DNA of 37,604 nucleotides from NCBI GenBank assembly GCA_964626565.1, contig CAZVFX010000069.1:1-37604 (forward strand). The letters run 5' to 3'. Numbering within the stretch: position 1 is the first letter of the stretch; every line of letters starts with the position of its first letter. Under the pieces are notes generated by a model, which did no database searches, was not told the DNA's origin, and saw nothing but the letters and a program-made list of their open reading frames with translations. The DNA is from CAZVFX01 sp964626565 (GTDB lineage: Bacteria; Myxococcota_A; UBA9042; CAIXZC01). This document shows positions 17,033-25,478 of the stretch, piece after piece. Both the position numbers and the translations under genes were made by a program.

Positions 17033-18991
17033 ATGAGATTGCGTCTGTTGGTTCTGATTCTGGGCTGCACTCTGGCGGTTGTGGCAGAGGGGTGCGGGGT
17101 AAGTCGTTGTCCTGGCGATGATGACGTCCCCGAAGAGACCACAGATTCCTTCTCCCCTGAGCCGGCGGCCCTCGCCGCGACGGGTGCGGGGGTCATTCTG
17201 TCTTCGCCGGAGTTGTCGTCCACAGTGTCGTTGTTGCCCGCGGTCATGTTTCAAGGCGAACAAGATTGGCGGGGCGGGGGCTCCGACGGCGAGTGCGTCC
17301 TTCTGGAAGGTGAAGTTGCCTGTCCGGCCGGTGACGCAGGGACGGTGAAGGCGACGGTGGCGGAGGACACGGTTGTGGTGCACTTTGTTGCCGATGCCGA
17401 CGCTGCAATATCTGCCCTCGCGCTGGCCGGGACCGGGACAGTCCAAGGTGCGCACTCCTGGCTTTCCAACGGCTTTCAATCCTGGTCTCAGAGCGGCGTC
17501 CTGGCCATCGGCCCGGTCCCTTCCCCTCTCGCACTTGACGAGGCACTGCACAAGCGGGGCGAGCACGAAAATCACCGGGAAGGGACGGAACTTTCGTGGT
17601 GGTACAGCGTCGCAGGCGGAGGTGACGCCGCATTTCTGGCCGGCGCGCTCACTGCTGACCGATTCAAGGCCTGGGTGCAGGTGCACCGCAACCCGCCTTC
17701 GGGCCTGTACGTGCGTCTGGGTAGCGGGGGGGCTGGTGAAGCGGTGAAGGTGGCTGCGGGCCAGACGGTGGAAGGCACTGTTTGGATGGTGCGACTGGGG
17801 GACGACCCCAACGTTTTGCTCGAGGAATACGGCGAAGCGCTCCCTTCCAGAGCCCACGTCGTGGCAGCGCCTGCCGAGGCCGGGTGGAACTCCTGGTATG
17901 AACTCTGGGACACAGTGGATGAGCAGGCGGTGCGGGAGAATGCGACTTTGGCGTCCGCCTGGCTTGCCCCCTATTTTCCCGACGGCTTGCCTGGCTTGCG
18001 AATAGTTGTCGACGACGGCTGGCAGAAGGGGTGGGGTGATTGGGAGCCGAATCTGGAGAAATTCCCCTCGGGTTTGGACGGCCTCGCCTTGGATCTTTCG
18101 GCCCAGGGCTTCGAGATGGGGGTCTGGCTTGCCCCCTTCCTGGTGCACGAGGACAGCGCCCTGGTCTCTGACCACCCCGACTGGTTCGTGCAGGGAGCGG
18201 ACTACGTGCATCCCGCCGAGGGTGGCTTTCGCATCCTGGATGTAACTCACCCCGATGCGGCCCAACATTTGACTGATGTCATCACCACCATCGTGGGTTG
18301 GGGTTATGGCCTGTTGAAGATCGATTTTCTGTTTGCCGGGACTTTCGAGGGGCAACGTAACCAGGAAGTCACCGGCCTCGAAGCCTACCGCCGGGGCCTG
18401 AAGATAATCCGGGAGGCGGCTGGCGAGGAGACGCTGCTGCTTGCGGTGGGCGCGCCCGGCGTGCCGTCGTTTCCATACGTGGACGCGTGGCGCGTCGGTG
18501 CGGACATCGCTTACGACCTGGGCGGAGTTGGCTGGCCCTACATAGTCAACCAGGCCAGGAGCATCTCGGTGCGCTGGGCCGAGTGTCTGGCCACCTTGTG
18601 CGATCCCGACCCCCTGTTGTTGAGGGATCTTCCCCTCGAGCAGGTGGAAGCGGCCGGGTGGGTCGTTGCCTTCGCCGGCGGCGCCCTCTTCCTTTCCGAC
18701 GACTTGAGGGGTCTTCCAGAGGAGCGAAAAGGGTGGGGTATGGACCCTTACCGGGCTGCCCACGCGCTGGGCCGTGTGCCGGCGCGTCCTGAGGCCCCGT
18801 TCGAGGTGGCAGCACCTTCTTCGCTGGGCAGCGTGGTGGCGGACGCAATTTCCGGCACTATCTCTCAGGTGGTTCCGCCCGTTTGGGTGATGCCCGACGG
18901 CAAGCGGGTCGCCTTGAATGTGGGGGACGATGAGATTATGGTAGAAGGAATAGCCGTGGCGCCTCACGAGGTGCGCGTGCTTGGCAGATAA
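17033..18991 (+). CDS. Exported alpha-galactosidase, GH36 family
   Basis: 652 residues from ATG 17033 after AAGAAGAGG; a frame from 16970 has no leader function. The N-terminus is a signal peptide; the Cys of VAEGC may be lipidated although the lipobox is poor. A beta-sandwich domain (about 40-285) contains the family motifs SWLSNGFQSWSQ and ELSWWY. The TIM barrel follows with WNSWYELW, VVDDGWQ and GDWEPNLEKFPSGL. Asp431 in LLKIDFLF is the expected nucleophile and Asp491 in RVGAD the expected acid/base. Their 60-residue spacing is as I recall it for the Thermotoga enzyme. It should remove terminal alpha-galactose from oligosaccharides outside the cytoplasm. The raffinose/melibiose specificity or a host-glycan target is unknown. 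The ABC genes follow after 21 bases. Confidence 0.87.
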   Translation: MRLRLLVLILGCTLAVVAEGCGVSRCPGDDDVPEETTDSFSPEPAALAATGAGVILSSPELSSTVSLLPAVMFQGEQDWRGGGSDGECVLLEGEVACPAGDAGTVKATVAEDTVVVHFVADADAAISALALAGTGTVQGAHSWLSNGFQSWSQSGVLAIGPVPSPLALDEALHKRGEHENHREGTELSWWYSVAGGGDAAFLAGALTADRFKAWVQVHRNPPSGLYVRLGSGGAGEAVKVAAGQTVEGTVWMVRLGDDPNVLLEEYGEALPSRAHVVAAPAEAGWNSWYELWDTVDEQAVRENATLASAWLAPYFPDGLPGLRIVVDDGWQKGWGDWEPNLEKFPSGLDGLALDLSAQGFEMGVWLAPFLVHEDSALVSDHPDWFVQGADYVHPAEGGFRILDVTHPDAAQHLTDVITTIVGWGYGLLKIDFLFAGTFEGQRNQEVTGLEAYRRGLKIIREAAGEETLLLAVGAPGVPSFPYVDAWRVGADIAYDLGGVGWPYIVNQARSISVRWAECLATLCDPDPLLLRDLPLEQVEAAGWVVAFAGGALFLSDDLRGLPEERKGWGMDPYRAAHALGRVPARPEAPFEVAAPSSLGSVVADAISGTISQVVPPVWVMPDGKRVALNVGDDEIMVEGIAVAPHEVRVLGR

Positions 18992-19012
18992 CCCCAGGCG
19001 GAAGCAGGTAGA

Positions 19013-19807
19013 ATGCTACAGTCCAAGAGCGCGAAGGTCGAAGGGATGGAACCGGTAATACGCGTTCGGAACCTGGTTAAGCGGTACAAGGATGTCGTTG
19101 CAGTGAACGGCCTCGACCTGGACGTCATGCCCGGCGAGTGCTTCGGGCTGTTGGGCCCCAACGGTGCGGGCAAGACCACCACGGTGGAGATCCTCGAAGG
19201 GCTCACGGTTCCGGACGAGGGGACGGTAGAAATCCTGGGGCGCGCCTGGAAGGGGAAGGGCGGGCGGTTGCTGAGAGCTCGCCTGGGGGTGGCCCTCCAG
19301 GAGACCCGGTTGCCCGACAAGCTCACGGTCCGGGAAACGATTCGACTCTTCCGTTCTTTTTACTCCAAAGGTGCGCGGGGAAGGGAGGTTGGTGAGGTGC
19401 TCGAACTCATGGGCCTCACTGTGAAGGCGGACGCCAGAGTTGAGAAACTCTCGGGCGGGCAGCGCCAGCGGCTGGCTTTGGCCACCGCTCTGGTGGGCTC
19501 GCCGGAGATCCTCTTTCTCGACGAACCCACCACTGGCCTCGACCCCCAGGCGCGCTTGCGTATCTGGGAGGTTGTGGACCGTTTCAAGGAGGATGGCGGC
19601 ACTGTCTGTCTGACTACCCACTACATGGATGAGGCCGCGCACTTGTGTGACCGGGTCCTCATCATGGACCAGGGCAAGCGAATAGCTCTTGACTCCCCCC
19701 GGGGGTTGGTGGCTTCCCTCGACCGGCAGGAAGTTGTTGAGGTCAGGGAGGCCACTCTCGAGGATGTATTTGTGCATATGACGGGAAAGGGGTTGCGCGA
19801 TGGCTAG
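19013..19807 (+). CDS. ABC transporter ATP-binding protein
   Basis: 264 residues with a complete ATPase: Walker A LLGPNGAGKTTT, Q-loop in GVALQETRL, signature LSGGQRQR, Walker B EILFLDEPTTGLDP and H-loop LTTHYMDEA. The sequence belongs to the ABC-2 / drug-and-lipid exporter type (CcmA/NodI-like), in agreement with the next gene. Two starts are possible: ATG 19013 with AGG 5 bases upstream, or ATG 19046 with GAAGG 9 bases upstream. The shorter start removes 11 residues before the conserved MEPVIRVRNLVKRY. The stop overlaps the permease start by 8 bases. It may be cotranscribed with the alpha-galactosidase gene. Confidence 0.9.
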   Translation: MLQSKSAKVEGMEPVIRVRNLVKRYKDVVAVNGLDLDVMPGECFGLLGPNGAGKTTTVEILEGLTVPDEGTVEILGRAWKGKGGRLLRARLGVALQETRLPDKLTVRETIRLFRSFYSKGARGREVGEVLELMGLTVKADARVEKLSGGQRQRLALATALVGSPEILFLDEPTTGLDPQARLRIWEVVDRFKEDGGTVCLTTHYMDEAAHLCDRVLIMDQGKRIALDSPRGLVASLDRQEVVEVREATLEDVFVHMTGKGLRDG

Positions 19808-20858
19808 CAAGAGGGACCGCGTCTATCACCCCCTATTGGAATTGACCCTGGCTCGCCTGGTTGAGTTCGTGCGGAATCCGGGTGCCGTCTTCTGGGTATT
19901 TGGTTTTCCGGTTCTGCTTGCGGTTGTTTTGGGAATCGCCTTTCGCAACCGGGCCCCGGATTTGCCCCGGGTTGTAGTTGTTGGCGCCGGTGCGGAACGT
20001 CTGGTGGAGAAAGTCGGCGATGGCGCGCTTATCGAGCTCAGGGCGGGAGACGAGGCGGAAGCGAGGGAGGCCTTGCGTTCCGCGCGCATTGCGCTGCTGG
20101 TAATTGCAGGAGAGGGAGAAGAGCCGGCCATTACCTACCGTTATGATCCAACCCGCCCCGACGCGGGCGCGGTGCGGCTGGCTGTGGACGATGCAGTCCA
20201 GCGGGCTTTCGGGCGCGCAGACGTGGCGACCATAACCGAGGAGAAGGTAGAGGAGCGGGGCGGGCGCTACATAGATTTCCTGCTCCCCGGCCTCATCGGG
20301 CTGAACGTCATGGGCAGCAGCATGTGGGGTATCGGCTATAACGTGGTGGACAACCGCAAGCGCAAGTTGCTGAAACGTTTCGCCGCGACTCCCATGAACA
20401 GGTCGCATTTTCTGTTGGCGTTTATGATGTCCCGCATGGTTTTCCTGCTCCTGGAGATTGTGGCCTTGGTGGTGTTCGGCTGGCTGGTTTTCGACGTACA
20501 CGTCTACGGCTCATACCTGGCGGTGCTGGTGATTTCGGTGCTGGGCGCCTTGAGTTTTGCCGGGCTGGCGATCCTGGTCGCGTCCCGTACAGATAGCACG
20601 GAGGTCGGCGCGGGCTGGATGAACTTCATCATGTTACCCATGTGGGTGGTTTCAGGTGCGTTCTTCAGTTACGATCGCTTTCCCGACTACCTGCATCCCG
20701 TCATTCGGGCCCTCCCACTTACCTCAGTCAATGATGCCTTGCGCATGGTAATGAACCACGGGCAGTCGATAACCGCGGCATGGATGGAGATTGCCGTGCT
20801 GGCCGCGTGGGGGGCAGTCAGTTTCCTGCTGGCGCTGCGCTTCTTCAGGTGGCAGTAG
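19800..20858 (+). CDS. ABC-2 family transporter permease
   Basis: 352 residues. TM1 is near the N-terminus (about 25-45), followed by an extracytoplasmic domain of about 130 residues, then five further hydrophobic segments in the C-terminal half. NVMGSSMWGIGYNVVDNRKRKLLKRFAATPM is the typical ABC-2 coupling region (about 175-205; only the family feature is meant, not a new motif). The PMWVVSGAFFSYDRFPDYLHP-like segment near 275-300 is the usual ABC-2 loop. With the preceding ATPase it forms a four-part exporter of lipid, drug or peptide type. The stop lies 4 bases from the stop of the convergent radical-SAM operon. A link to that operon is only positional. Confidence 0.88.
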   Translation: MASKRDRVYHPLLELTLARLVEFVRNPGAVFWVFGFPVLLAVVLGIAFRNRAPDLPRVVVVGAGAERLVEKVGDGALIELRAGDEAEAREALRSARIALLVIAGEGEEPAITYRYDPTRPDAGAVRLAVDDAVQRAFGRADVATITEEKVEERGGRYIDFLLPGLIGLNVMGSSMWGIGYNVVDNRKRKLLKRFAATPMNRSHFLLAFMMSRMVFLLLEIVALVVFGWLVFDVHVYGSYLAVLVISVLGALSFAGLAILVASRTDSTEVGAGWMNFIMLPMWVVSGAFFSYDRFPDYLHPVIRALPLTSVNDALRMVMNHGQSITAAWMEIAVLAAWGAVSFLLALRFFRWQ

Positions 20859-20862
20859 CGAA

Positions 20863-22254
20863 TCAGCCCGGGAGCACTCTGGCGAGGTTCTTCCAACCCT
20901 GGCCCGAGCCCCGCGACTTCATCAACTCTTCATGAATCTTTGCCGTGGCTTCGTGCTTGAAGGTCCAGCCGGAGCCTACGGAATATCCGAAGTCATTTTC
21001 GCCCATGTTGCCGGTGAGCAGGCCTTCCTTGAGCGCTCGCCAGTAGAGCGGGGCTTCCGGGTAGAGTCTCATCGCAGTGTAGGGTGCGGAACTTCGAAGC
21101 CGGGAGATGTCGAACTGCCGGGCCCGGGCGACGTTCTGCTTCAACTCCCGCCAGGTGGTCCACGGGTCGAACATTATGAAGCCGAAGGACTCCTCCGCTT
21201 CGAGGTTTTCGTGTTCTTCGATGAGCTTGAACATGAGGCTGCATGCTTCCCGGATCTGCTCGAAGTTCAGACCCTTGTTGTAGCGCCTCAACACAGAATC
21301 CGACAGGTTCTCCATGCCGAACTGGTAGAGCCGGATGGTGTTGGTGCCGGAGAGGATCTCCAGAGCAGCCTCCAGCCGTTCACGATACCTTGACAGGTAA
21401 TCGAGCCGCCCCGAGACCAACAACTCGATTCCTTCCGCCGGTTTAGTGGTCAACCGCGCAGCCAGTTCGTCCACGTAGGCGAGGGCCCCTTCGTCGACAA
21501 CGATCAGCTTCTTCATATCGGGAAAGGACTCGAGCACCGAGTCCATCTGGCGCTCCAGCATCTCCCCCTTCTCCTCCCAGGCCATGGGAGTCGAGCAGGG
21601 GCGCAGGCAGAAGGTACACCCCCCTTGTGGAGCGTGGTCGGGGACCACCCCTTCAAGGCCGGTCTCCGGTGAGAACTGTTTGCTCTTGTACCCGCATCCC
21701 CAATCGCCCGCAATGTGCTTTCGTACTTCCACCGGCTGGCCCGGCCCCAGCCGGTAGAACGATTCGTAGTCGATGGTGCCCGCGTCCATGATGTCGCCGA
21801 TGGGGTGCAAAGGCGCCTGGCTGCGCACGATTTCATCGCCTTCCCGCCATGCCAGGGCTGCAACCGTGTCAAAGTCACGGCCGTCCGACAATGCTTCGAC
21901 CAGTTCGGCGCATGCCAACGGATCGGGCTCCTGGATGACGTAGTCCACTTCTTCGCAGTTGAGCATCAGGACCGACCCGAACGCGGCGATCAAAGCGCCG
22001 GTCTCTTCACGAATTCTGCGGGCCAGTTCGGTGGTCGGCAGGTAGGGTAGGATCACCAGGGCCGGCTGAAAATCCTTAAGGAAGGCGACCAGGCCTTCCA
22101 TGAGGTCCTCCTCGGAGAATCCGTCTGCGGCCATGCGTTCGACGACGATGGCATCGTGCCCAAGTTCATTGAGCGTGCCCGCGGTGATGGCGTCAAACAG
22201 ATCGAAGAAGTAGTTGTCTTGCATCTTTATGTATCGTGCGACTGCTACTTTCAT
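20863..22254 (-). CDS. Radical-SAM protein with B12-binding-like N-terminus and atypical CX2CX3C cluster motif
   Basis: 463 residues, third gene of the operon; its ATG overlaps the previous stop as ATGA. Residues 1-150 have the alpha/beta order of cobalamin-binding domains (ALVILPYLPTTELARRI, IAAFGSVLMLN, VDYVIQEPD) but no DxHxxG cobalt-ligand motif. The cluster motif is GGCTFCLRPC (Cys213, Cys216, Cys220), C-x2-C-x3-C. Aligned by its CTFC to the usual CxxxCxxC, the first Cys would be Pro209. The rest of a radical-SAM barrel is present: LIVVDEGALAYVDELA, ELLVSGRLDYLS, LYQFGMENLSDSVLRRYNKG and FGFIMFDPW. It may use the third Cys as a substitute ligand or be a degenerate partner of the other two proteins. 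Substrate unknown. Confidence 0.8.
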   Translation of the reverse strand: MKVAVARYIKMQDNYFFDLFDAITAGTLNELGHDAIVVERMAADGFSEEDLMEGLVAFLKDFQPALVILPYLPTTELARRIREETGALIAAFGSVLMLNCEEVDYVIQEPDPLACAELVEALSDGRDFDTVAALAWREGDEIVRSQAPLHPIGDIMDAGTIDYESFYRLGPGQPVEVRKHIAGDWGCGYKSKQFSPETGLEGVVPDHAPQGGCTFCLRPCSTPMAWEEKGEMLERQMDSVLESFPDMKKLIVVDEGALAYVDELAARLTTKPAEGIELLVSGRLDYLSRYRERLEAALEILSGTNTIRLYQFGMENLSDSVLRRYNKGLNFEQIREACSLMFKLIEEHENLEAEESFGFIMFDPWTTWRELKQNVARARQFDISRLRSSAPYTAMRLYPEAPLYWRALKEGLLTGNMGENDFGYSVGSGWTFKHEATAKIHEELMKSRGSGQGWKNLARVLPG

Positions 22255-23132
22255 GGCCCCTCAAAGGGGACTACTTCGCCATCCCCTACATGTTCAAGAT
22301 AGTCACGCCTGATGCCCATGCAAATGCTTTTGCGCCGGCAGGGCACGCATTTCTCGACGAACGTGTTGGCCGTGATCCGTGATTCGGACAGCCAGAACGT
22401 GGATTCCGGAGTAACGATGAGAATCCGGTCGCTGCGCACGTCCCATACGTGGTCGGCATGGCCGGGCAGCATGCACAGCGGAATGTGGCGGGAGTGTACC
22501 GGGATTCCCCGTCTTCTCCCCACCTCAAACGCCTTTGCCATGTGGGGGAACATCTTACCCACCGGCACCAGACTCTCCTTGTTGTTCTCGTTGCGATCGG
22601 TGAGCGATACCAGCCAGAATACGAACCGCTCCACCCCCAGTTCCGCCCAGTATTCCACGGTGGTCTCGAGCTGCTCGTACGTGTCGTTCTTCATGATGAT
22701 GTCCGCCACTACCAGGGCGCCTCTTTCCACCAGATGCCGGACGCCGTCTCTGACCAGGTAGAAATAGTTGCCCCTTCCCATGATCGAGCGGTATGCGTCC
22801 GCGTTCCAGCCCATGACCGAGATGTTGAATTGCGTGGTGCCGGCGTCGAGGAGCGACTGCACATAGTCAGGATAGGCATACATGAGTCCGTTGGAGGAGA
22901 TCTTCACACCGCGGTACCCCAGTCGTCGTGCCTGCTCCGTCAGTTTCACCAGGTCCTTACGCATGGTGGGTTCACCGCCGCCGAAAGCGACTTTCGTCAG
23001 CCCCTCGTCGGCCCCCATCTTCAGTGCGTCCGAGATCTGCCGGGCGGTCATGTTTTTGCGCCGCATCTCACGGGAAACGGTGCAGTAATCACATTCCACG
23101 TTGCACTCATACCCCATGATGATATCGATCAT
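22251..23132 (-). CDS. Radical-SAM protein with auxiliary-cluster (twitch/SPASM-like) C-terminus
   Basis: 293 residues, middle gene of the operon; it starts and ends in ATGA overlaps. The canonical CNVECDYC (Cys10, Cys14, Cys17) binds the SAM cluster. GGGEP (51-55) contacts the SAM amino group, and KISSNG and FNISVMGWNADAYRSIMG continue the barrel. The C-terminus has IPLCMLPG and then Cys262, Cys265 and Cys271 (C-x2-C-x5-C), four candidate ligands for an auxiliary [4Fe-4S] cluster. That arrangement is known from twitch/SPASM peptide- and sulphatase-modifying enzymes. The chain starts only nine residues before the cluster, so there is no leader-binding RRE domain. The reaction and substrate are not evident. 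Confidence 0.85.
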   Translation of the reverse strand: MIDIIMGYECNVECDYCTVSREMRRKNMTARQISDALKMGADEGLTKVAFGGGEPTMRKDLVKLTEQARRLGYRGVKISSNGLMYAYPDYVQSLLDAGTTQFNISVMGWNADAYRSIMGRGNYFYLVRDGVRHLVERGALVVADIIMKNDTYEQLETTVEYWAELGVERFVFWLVSLTDRNENNKESLVPVGKMFPHMAKAFEVGRRRGIPVHSRHIPLCMLPGHADHVWDVRSDRILIVTPESTFWLSESRITANTFVEKCVPCRRKSICMGIRRDYLEHVGDGEVVPFEGP

Positions 23133-25345
23133 TGTGTACTCTCGAAGTTATATTTCCCGTCGCAGGCGACCCGGTACAAGCAACTCGAGCACCCTTCGTC
23201 CAGGACTCGGGTGTCGGCCAGATACTTGTACAGATTCACCTCCTCTTTCGTGACGAAAACCATGTTACGGGACAGTTTTCCCAGGTCCGGCGCCACAAAC
23301 TGCTCCAGTCCTTCCAGGTAGCAATAGGGGAGGTTGATCACCTGGAAAGTCATGCGGTCGCGCCACTTCGAGATCACGCTTCGTACAATCTCGGCCGCGT
23401 CTTCGGGGTCGGGCACTATTTCCGCGGCCGCCCTTCCGAAAGGAGTGAGGAACTGAATGTTGAGTTTTTCCACCCCCAGTTCATGGAGGGTCCGGGTCAG
23501 CTCTTCGAGGTGAAGGTAGTTGTGCACGCTCAAAGTTGTGTTCACGCCCACATCGACGTCCCCCGGGTTCAGGGAAATGGCATTGTGCAGCCCCGCCATA
23601 GTTTCCTCAAACCCTCCCGGAGCCATGGTGTTCTTCTCGTGTATCTCAGCGGAGTGCCCGTGGATGGAGATGAGCAGGTTGTTGATACCCGAAGTCAGCA
23701 ACTTCTTGGCAAAGCCCGGGTATGCCATGCGCCGGGCGTTGGTGGTGATGCTGATGGGATTGTACCCCAGGGAAACTGCATATCTGATGATGTCAATGAG
23801 TTCCGGATGCAGGGTGGGCTCTCCGCCGTCTATGTCGAGTTGCTTGACGCCGGCTTTGATGTATCGCTTCAGCACTCCGGAGACGTAGTCGAAGGGGAGG
23901 TCCTCCTGGATTCGGTTGCCCACGGCACAGAAGACGCAATGGTTGTTGCAACGATAGGTGATATTGATGATCACCTTGGCGGTGGCTGCGTGGTCGCCGC
24001 GACGCCGGAGCAGGTCCACCGCGGCAGTGAGTTCAGCCGCGGTGGTTTCGCCGGGCAGGAAAGTAGGCCGGTGCTGCATCTGCTGGCCGGGGAAGACCGC
24101 ATCTTCCTCGGTATCGGCGGCCGCGGCCAGCGCGGTTCCTGCCACCGGGGTGGCGTATTGGATCAGGGGCCTGGCTTCGTATTCGTCCAGAATCCGGCGG
24201 GCCGCATCCAGGGTCTCCAGTAACTCCGCTTTCGTCTCCCCGGGCAATCCCACCATCCAGTGGACCAGCAACGGCAAGCCGGCGTCAGTGCACCATCCGG
24301 CGACCCGCTCGATATGGGCTATGGATACGTTCTTGCCGACGATGTCCCTTTGCACCCGGGCGGAAGCGCTCTCAGCGGAAACGGTCAGTTCGTCAGCGAC
24401 CGTCGCCAGCAGCTTGATCACCTCCTCCGAAAGCAGGTCGGCCCGCAGTCCGTTGGGAAAGACGAGCTTCAGCCCTGCTTCGGCCGCACTCTCCAGGAGC
24501 GCATGAAAGTCTTGGCGCGCGTTGGCGGAGTCGTCCAACACGAACAAGCGCAGGAACCCTTCCGCCGCGGCCCGCTCCATCAACGCGGTGCATTCTTCCA
24601 ACGGAATTGAGCGGTAGTCTCTGTACGGGTTGGTGCAGAACGAGCACGAAAACGGGCAGCCCCGTGAGAAGTACACGGGCAGGGTGTTTTCATCGACCCC
24701 GTACTGTCTCACCTTGTGGAGGGGAGCAACTGTCTTCAGGAAGGCCCGATAGGATTCGAGGTCCAGCAGGTCACCATCGATTGCAGCGAGTCCCGCCAGC
24801 AGTTCAGCTTCAGGCGCTTCTCCCCGGAGAAGGAAACCGCCCAATTTCTTGACGTCCAGAATCTCCGGCACCGTCTTTTCGCCCTCGAGCGTGACGAATG
24901 CATCCAGTTGGGGATAGGCGGCCCGGAGCCTGGTTTCGTCGACTTCCACGCGGTGCATTCCGCCGGCGTAAAGTTCCGCGCCGATGAGCCTTGCATCCGG
25001 CCGTAGCTCTCTCATCCGCCCGAGCAGGAAGTTTAACCCTTCCAGATAAGGTGTCTGGAGCATGTATGGGGTGAAGTGGATCACGGCGTTGTCGAAATCG
25101 GCGTTGCCCAAACGCTCCAGCAGCGCGGCGTATGGCGCTCCGAACATGGTGCGTCCGCCTCTCAGCGTCCGCACGTCCGCACCGGGAAGAGCGAATGCGT
25201 CCAACAGGTGCACAAAACCGCCGAGGGTCTTCAACCTCGCGGCCAGCAGACGGGCAGGCACATCAGTGTAGTAGGGGTAATCTATGAAATCACTTTCCAC
25301 CTCTTGCGGCGGATGAATGATTACGGTTTTTCCCGTTCCCGGCAT
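23129..25345 (-). CDS. Tandem (double) radical-SAM protein with B12-binding-like N-terminus
   Basis: 738 residues from ATG 25345, with AGAGGA 5 bases upstream; an in-frame TTG at 25375 is rejected. Residues 1-170 look like a cobalamin-binding Rossmann domain without DxHxxG. The first radical-SAM domain has CPFSCSFC (Cys230, 234, 237), with VLDDSANARQDF, VSAESASARVQRDIVGK and VHWMVGLPGET as in B12-type radical-SAM enzymes. The second has CNNHCVFC (Cys466, 470, 473), DGGEPTLHPEL, SITTNA and LLISIHGHSAEIHEK as in MoaA/PqqE-type enzymes. It is followed by LPYCYLEG and CSSCLYRVAC (C-x2-C-x5-C), probably an auxiliary cluster. Two complete catalytic cores in one chain are uncommon. It is the first gene of the operon and probably coupled in translation to the next. 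Product unknown. Confidence 0.85.
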   Translation of the reverse strand: MPGTGKTVIIHPPQEVESDFIDYPYYTDVPARLLAARLKTLGGFVHLLDAFALPGADVRTLRGGRTMFGAPYAALLERLGNADFDNAVIHFTPYMLQTPYLEGLNFLLGRMRELRPDARLIGAELYAGGMHRVEVDETRLRAAYPQLDAFVTLEGEKTVPEILDVKKLGGFLLRGEAPEAELLAGLAAIDGDLLDLESYRAFLKTVAPLHKVRQYGVDENTLPVYFSRGCPFSCSFCTNPYRDYRSIPLEECTALMERAAAEGFLRLFVLDDSANARQDFHALLESAAEAGLKLVFPNGLRADLLSEEVIKLLATVADELTVSAESASARVQRDIVGKNVSIAHIERVAGWCTDAGLPLLVHWMVGLPGETKAELLETLDAARRILDEYEARPLIQYATPVAGTALAAAADTEEDAVFPGQQMQHRPTFLPGETTAAELTAAVDLLRRRGDHAATAKVIINITYRCNNHCVFCAVGNRIQEDLPFDYVSGVLKRYIKAGVKQLDIDGGEPTLHPELIDIIRYAVSLGYNPISITTNARRMAYPGFAKKLLTSGINNLLISIHGHSAEIHEKNTMAPGGFEETMAGLHNAISLNPGDVDVGVNTTLSVHNYLHLEELTRTLHELGVEKLNIQFLTPFGRAAAEIVPDPEDAAEIVRSVISKWRDRMTFQVINLPYCYLEGLEQFVAPDLGKLSRNMVFVTKEEVNLYKYLADTRVLDEGCSSCLYRVACDGKYNFESTQ

Positions 25346-25365
25346 GACGGTCCTCTCCCCTCGCA

Positions 25366-25394
25366 ATACTAGCAATAGGAGGGAGTGGTAGCAA
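25366..25394 (-). promoter_or_regulatory. Putative promoter of the radical-SAM operon
   Basis: TTGCTA (25394-25389), a 17-base spacer and TAGTAT (25371-25366) lie just before the operon. Predicted initiation near 25359 would give a leader of about 14 bases ending at ATG 25345 and holding the AGAGGA. Both hexamers match 4/6. Confidence 0.5.
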
Positions 25395-25421
25395 GGAACC
25401 AGCCGTGTTCGCAGCGAAACC

Positions 25422-25451
25422 TTGTGCAGGCGGGGGGGCTGGAACTACAAT
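25422..25451 (+). promoter_or_regulatory. Putative promoter of the large MopE/TSP3 lipoprotein gene
   Basis: TTGTGC (25422-25427), an 18-base spacer containing seven G in a row, and TACAAT (25446-25451, 5/6) precede ATG 25479. The alternative TTG start at 25422 would lie inside the -35, supporting the downstream ATG. Confidence 0.45.
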
Positions 25452-25478
25452 GTGGTGGAGGATTCAACGGAGGATGTC

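Noticed and set aside
16934..18967. 677-codon minus-strand frame opposite the alpha-galactosidase
   Set aside because: Antisense shadow in GC-rich DNA; the plus frame has catalytic motifs and signal peptide.
25346..25478. Possible small peptide precursor in the gap upstream of the radical-SAM operon
   Set aside because: The gap is filled by two promoters and Shine-Dalgarno sites; no short frame with its own start signal and a Cys- or Gly-rich core was found.
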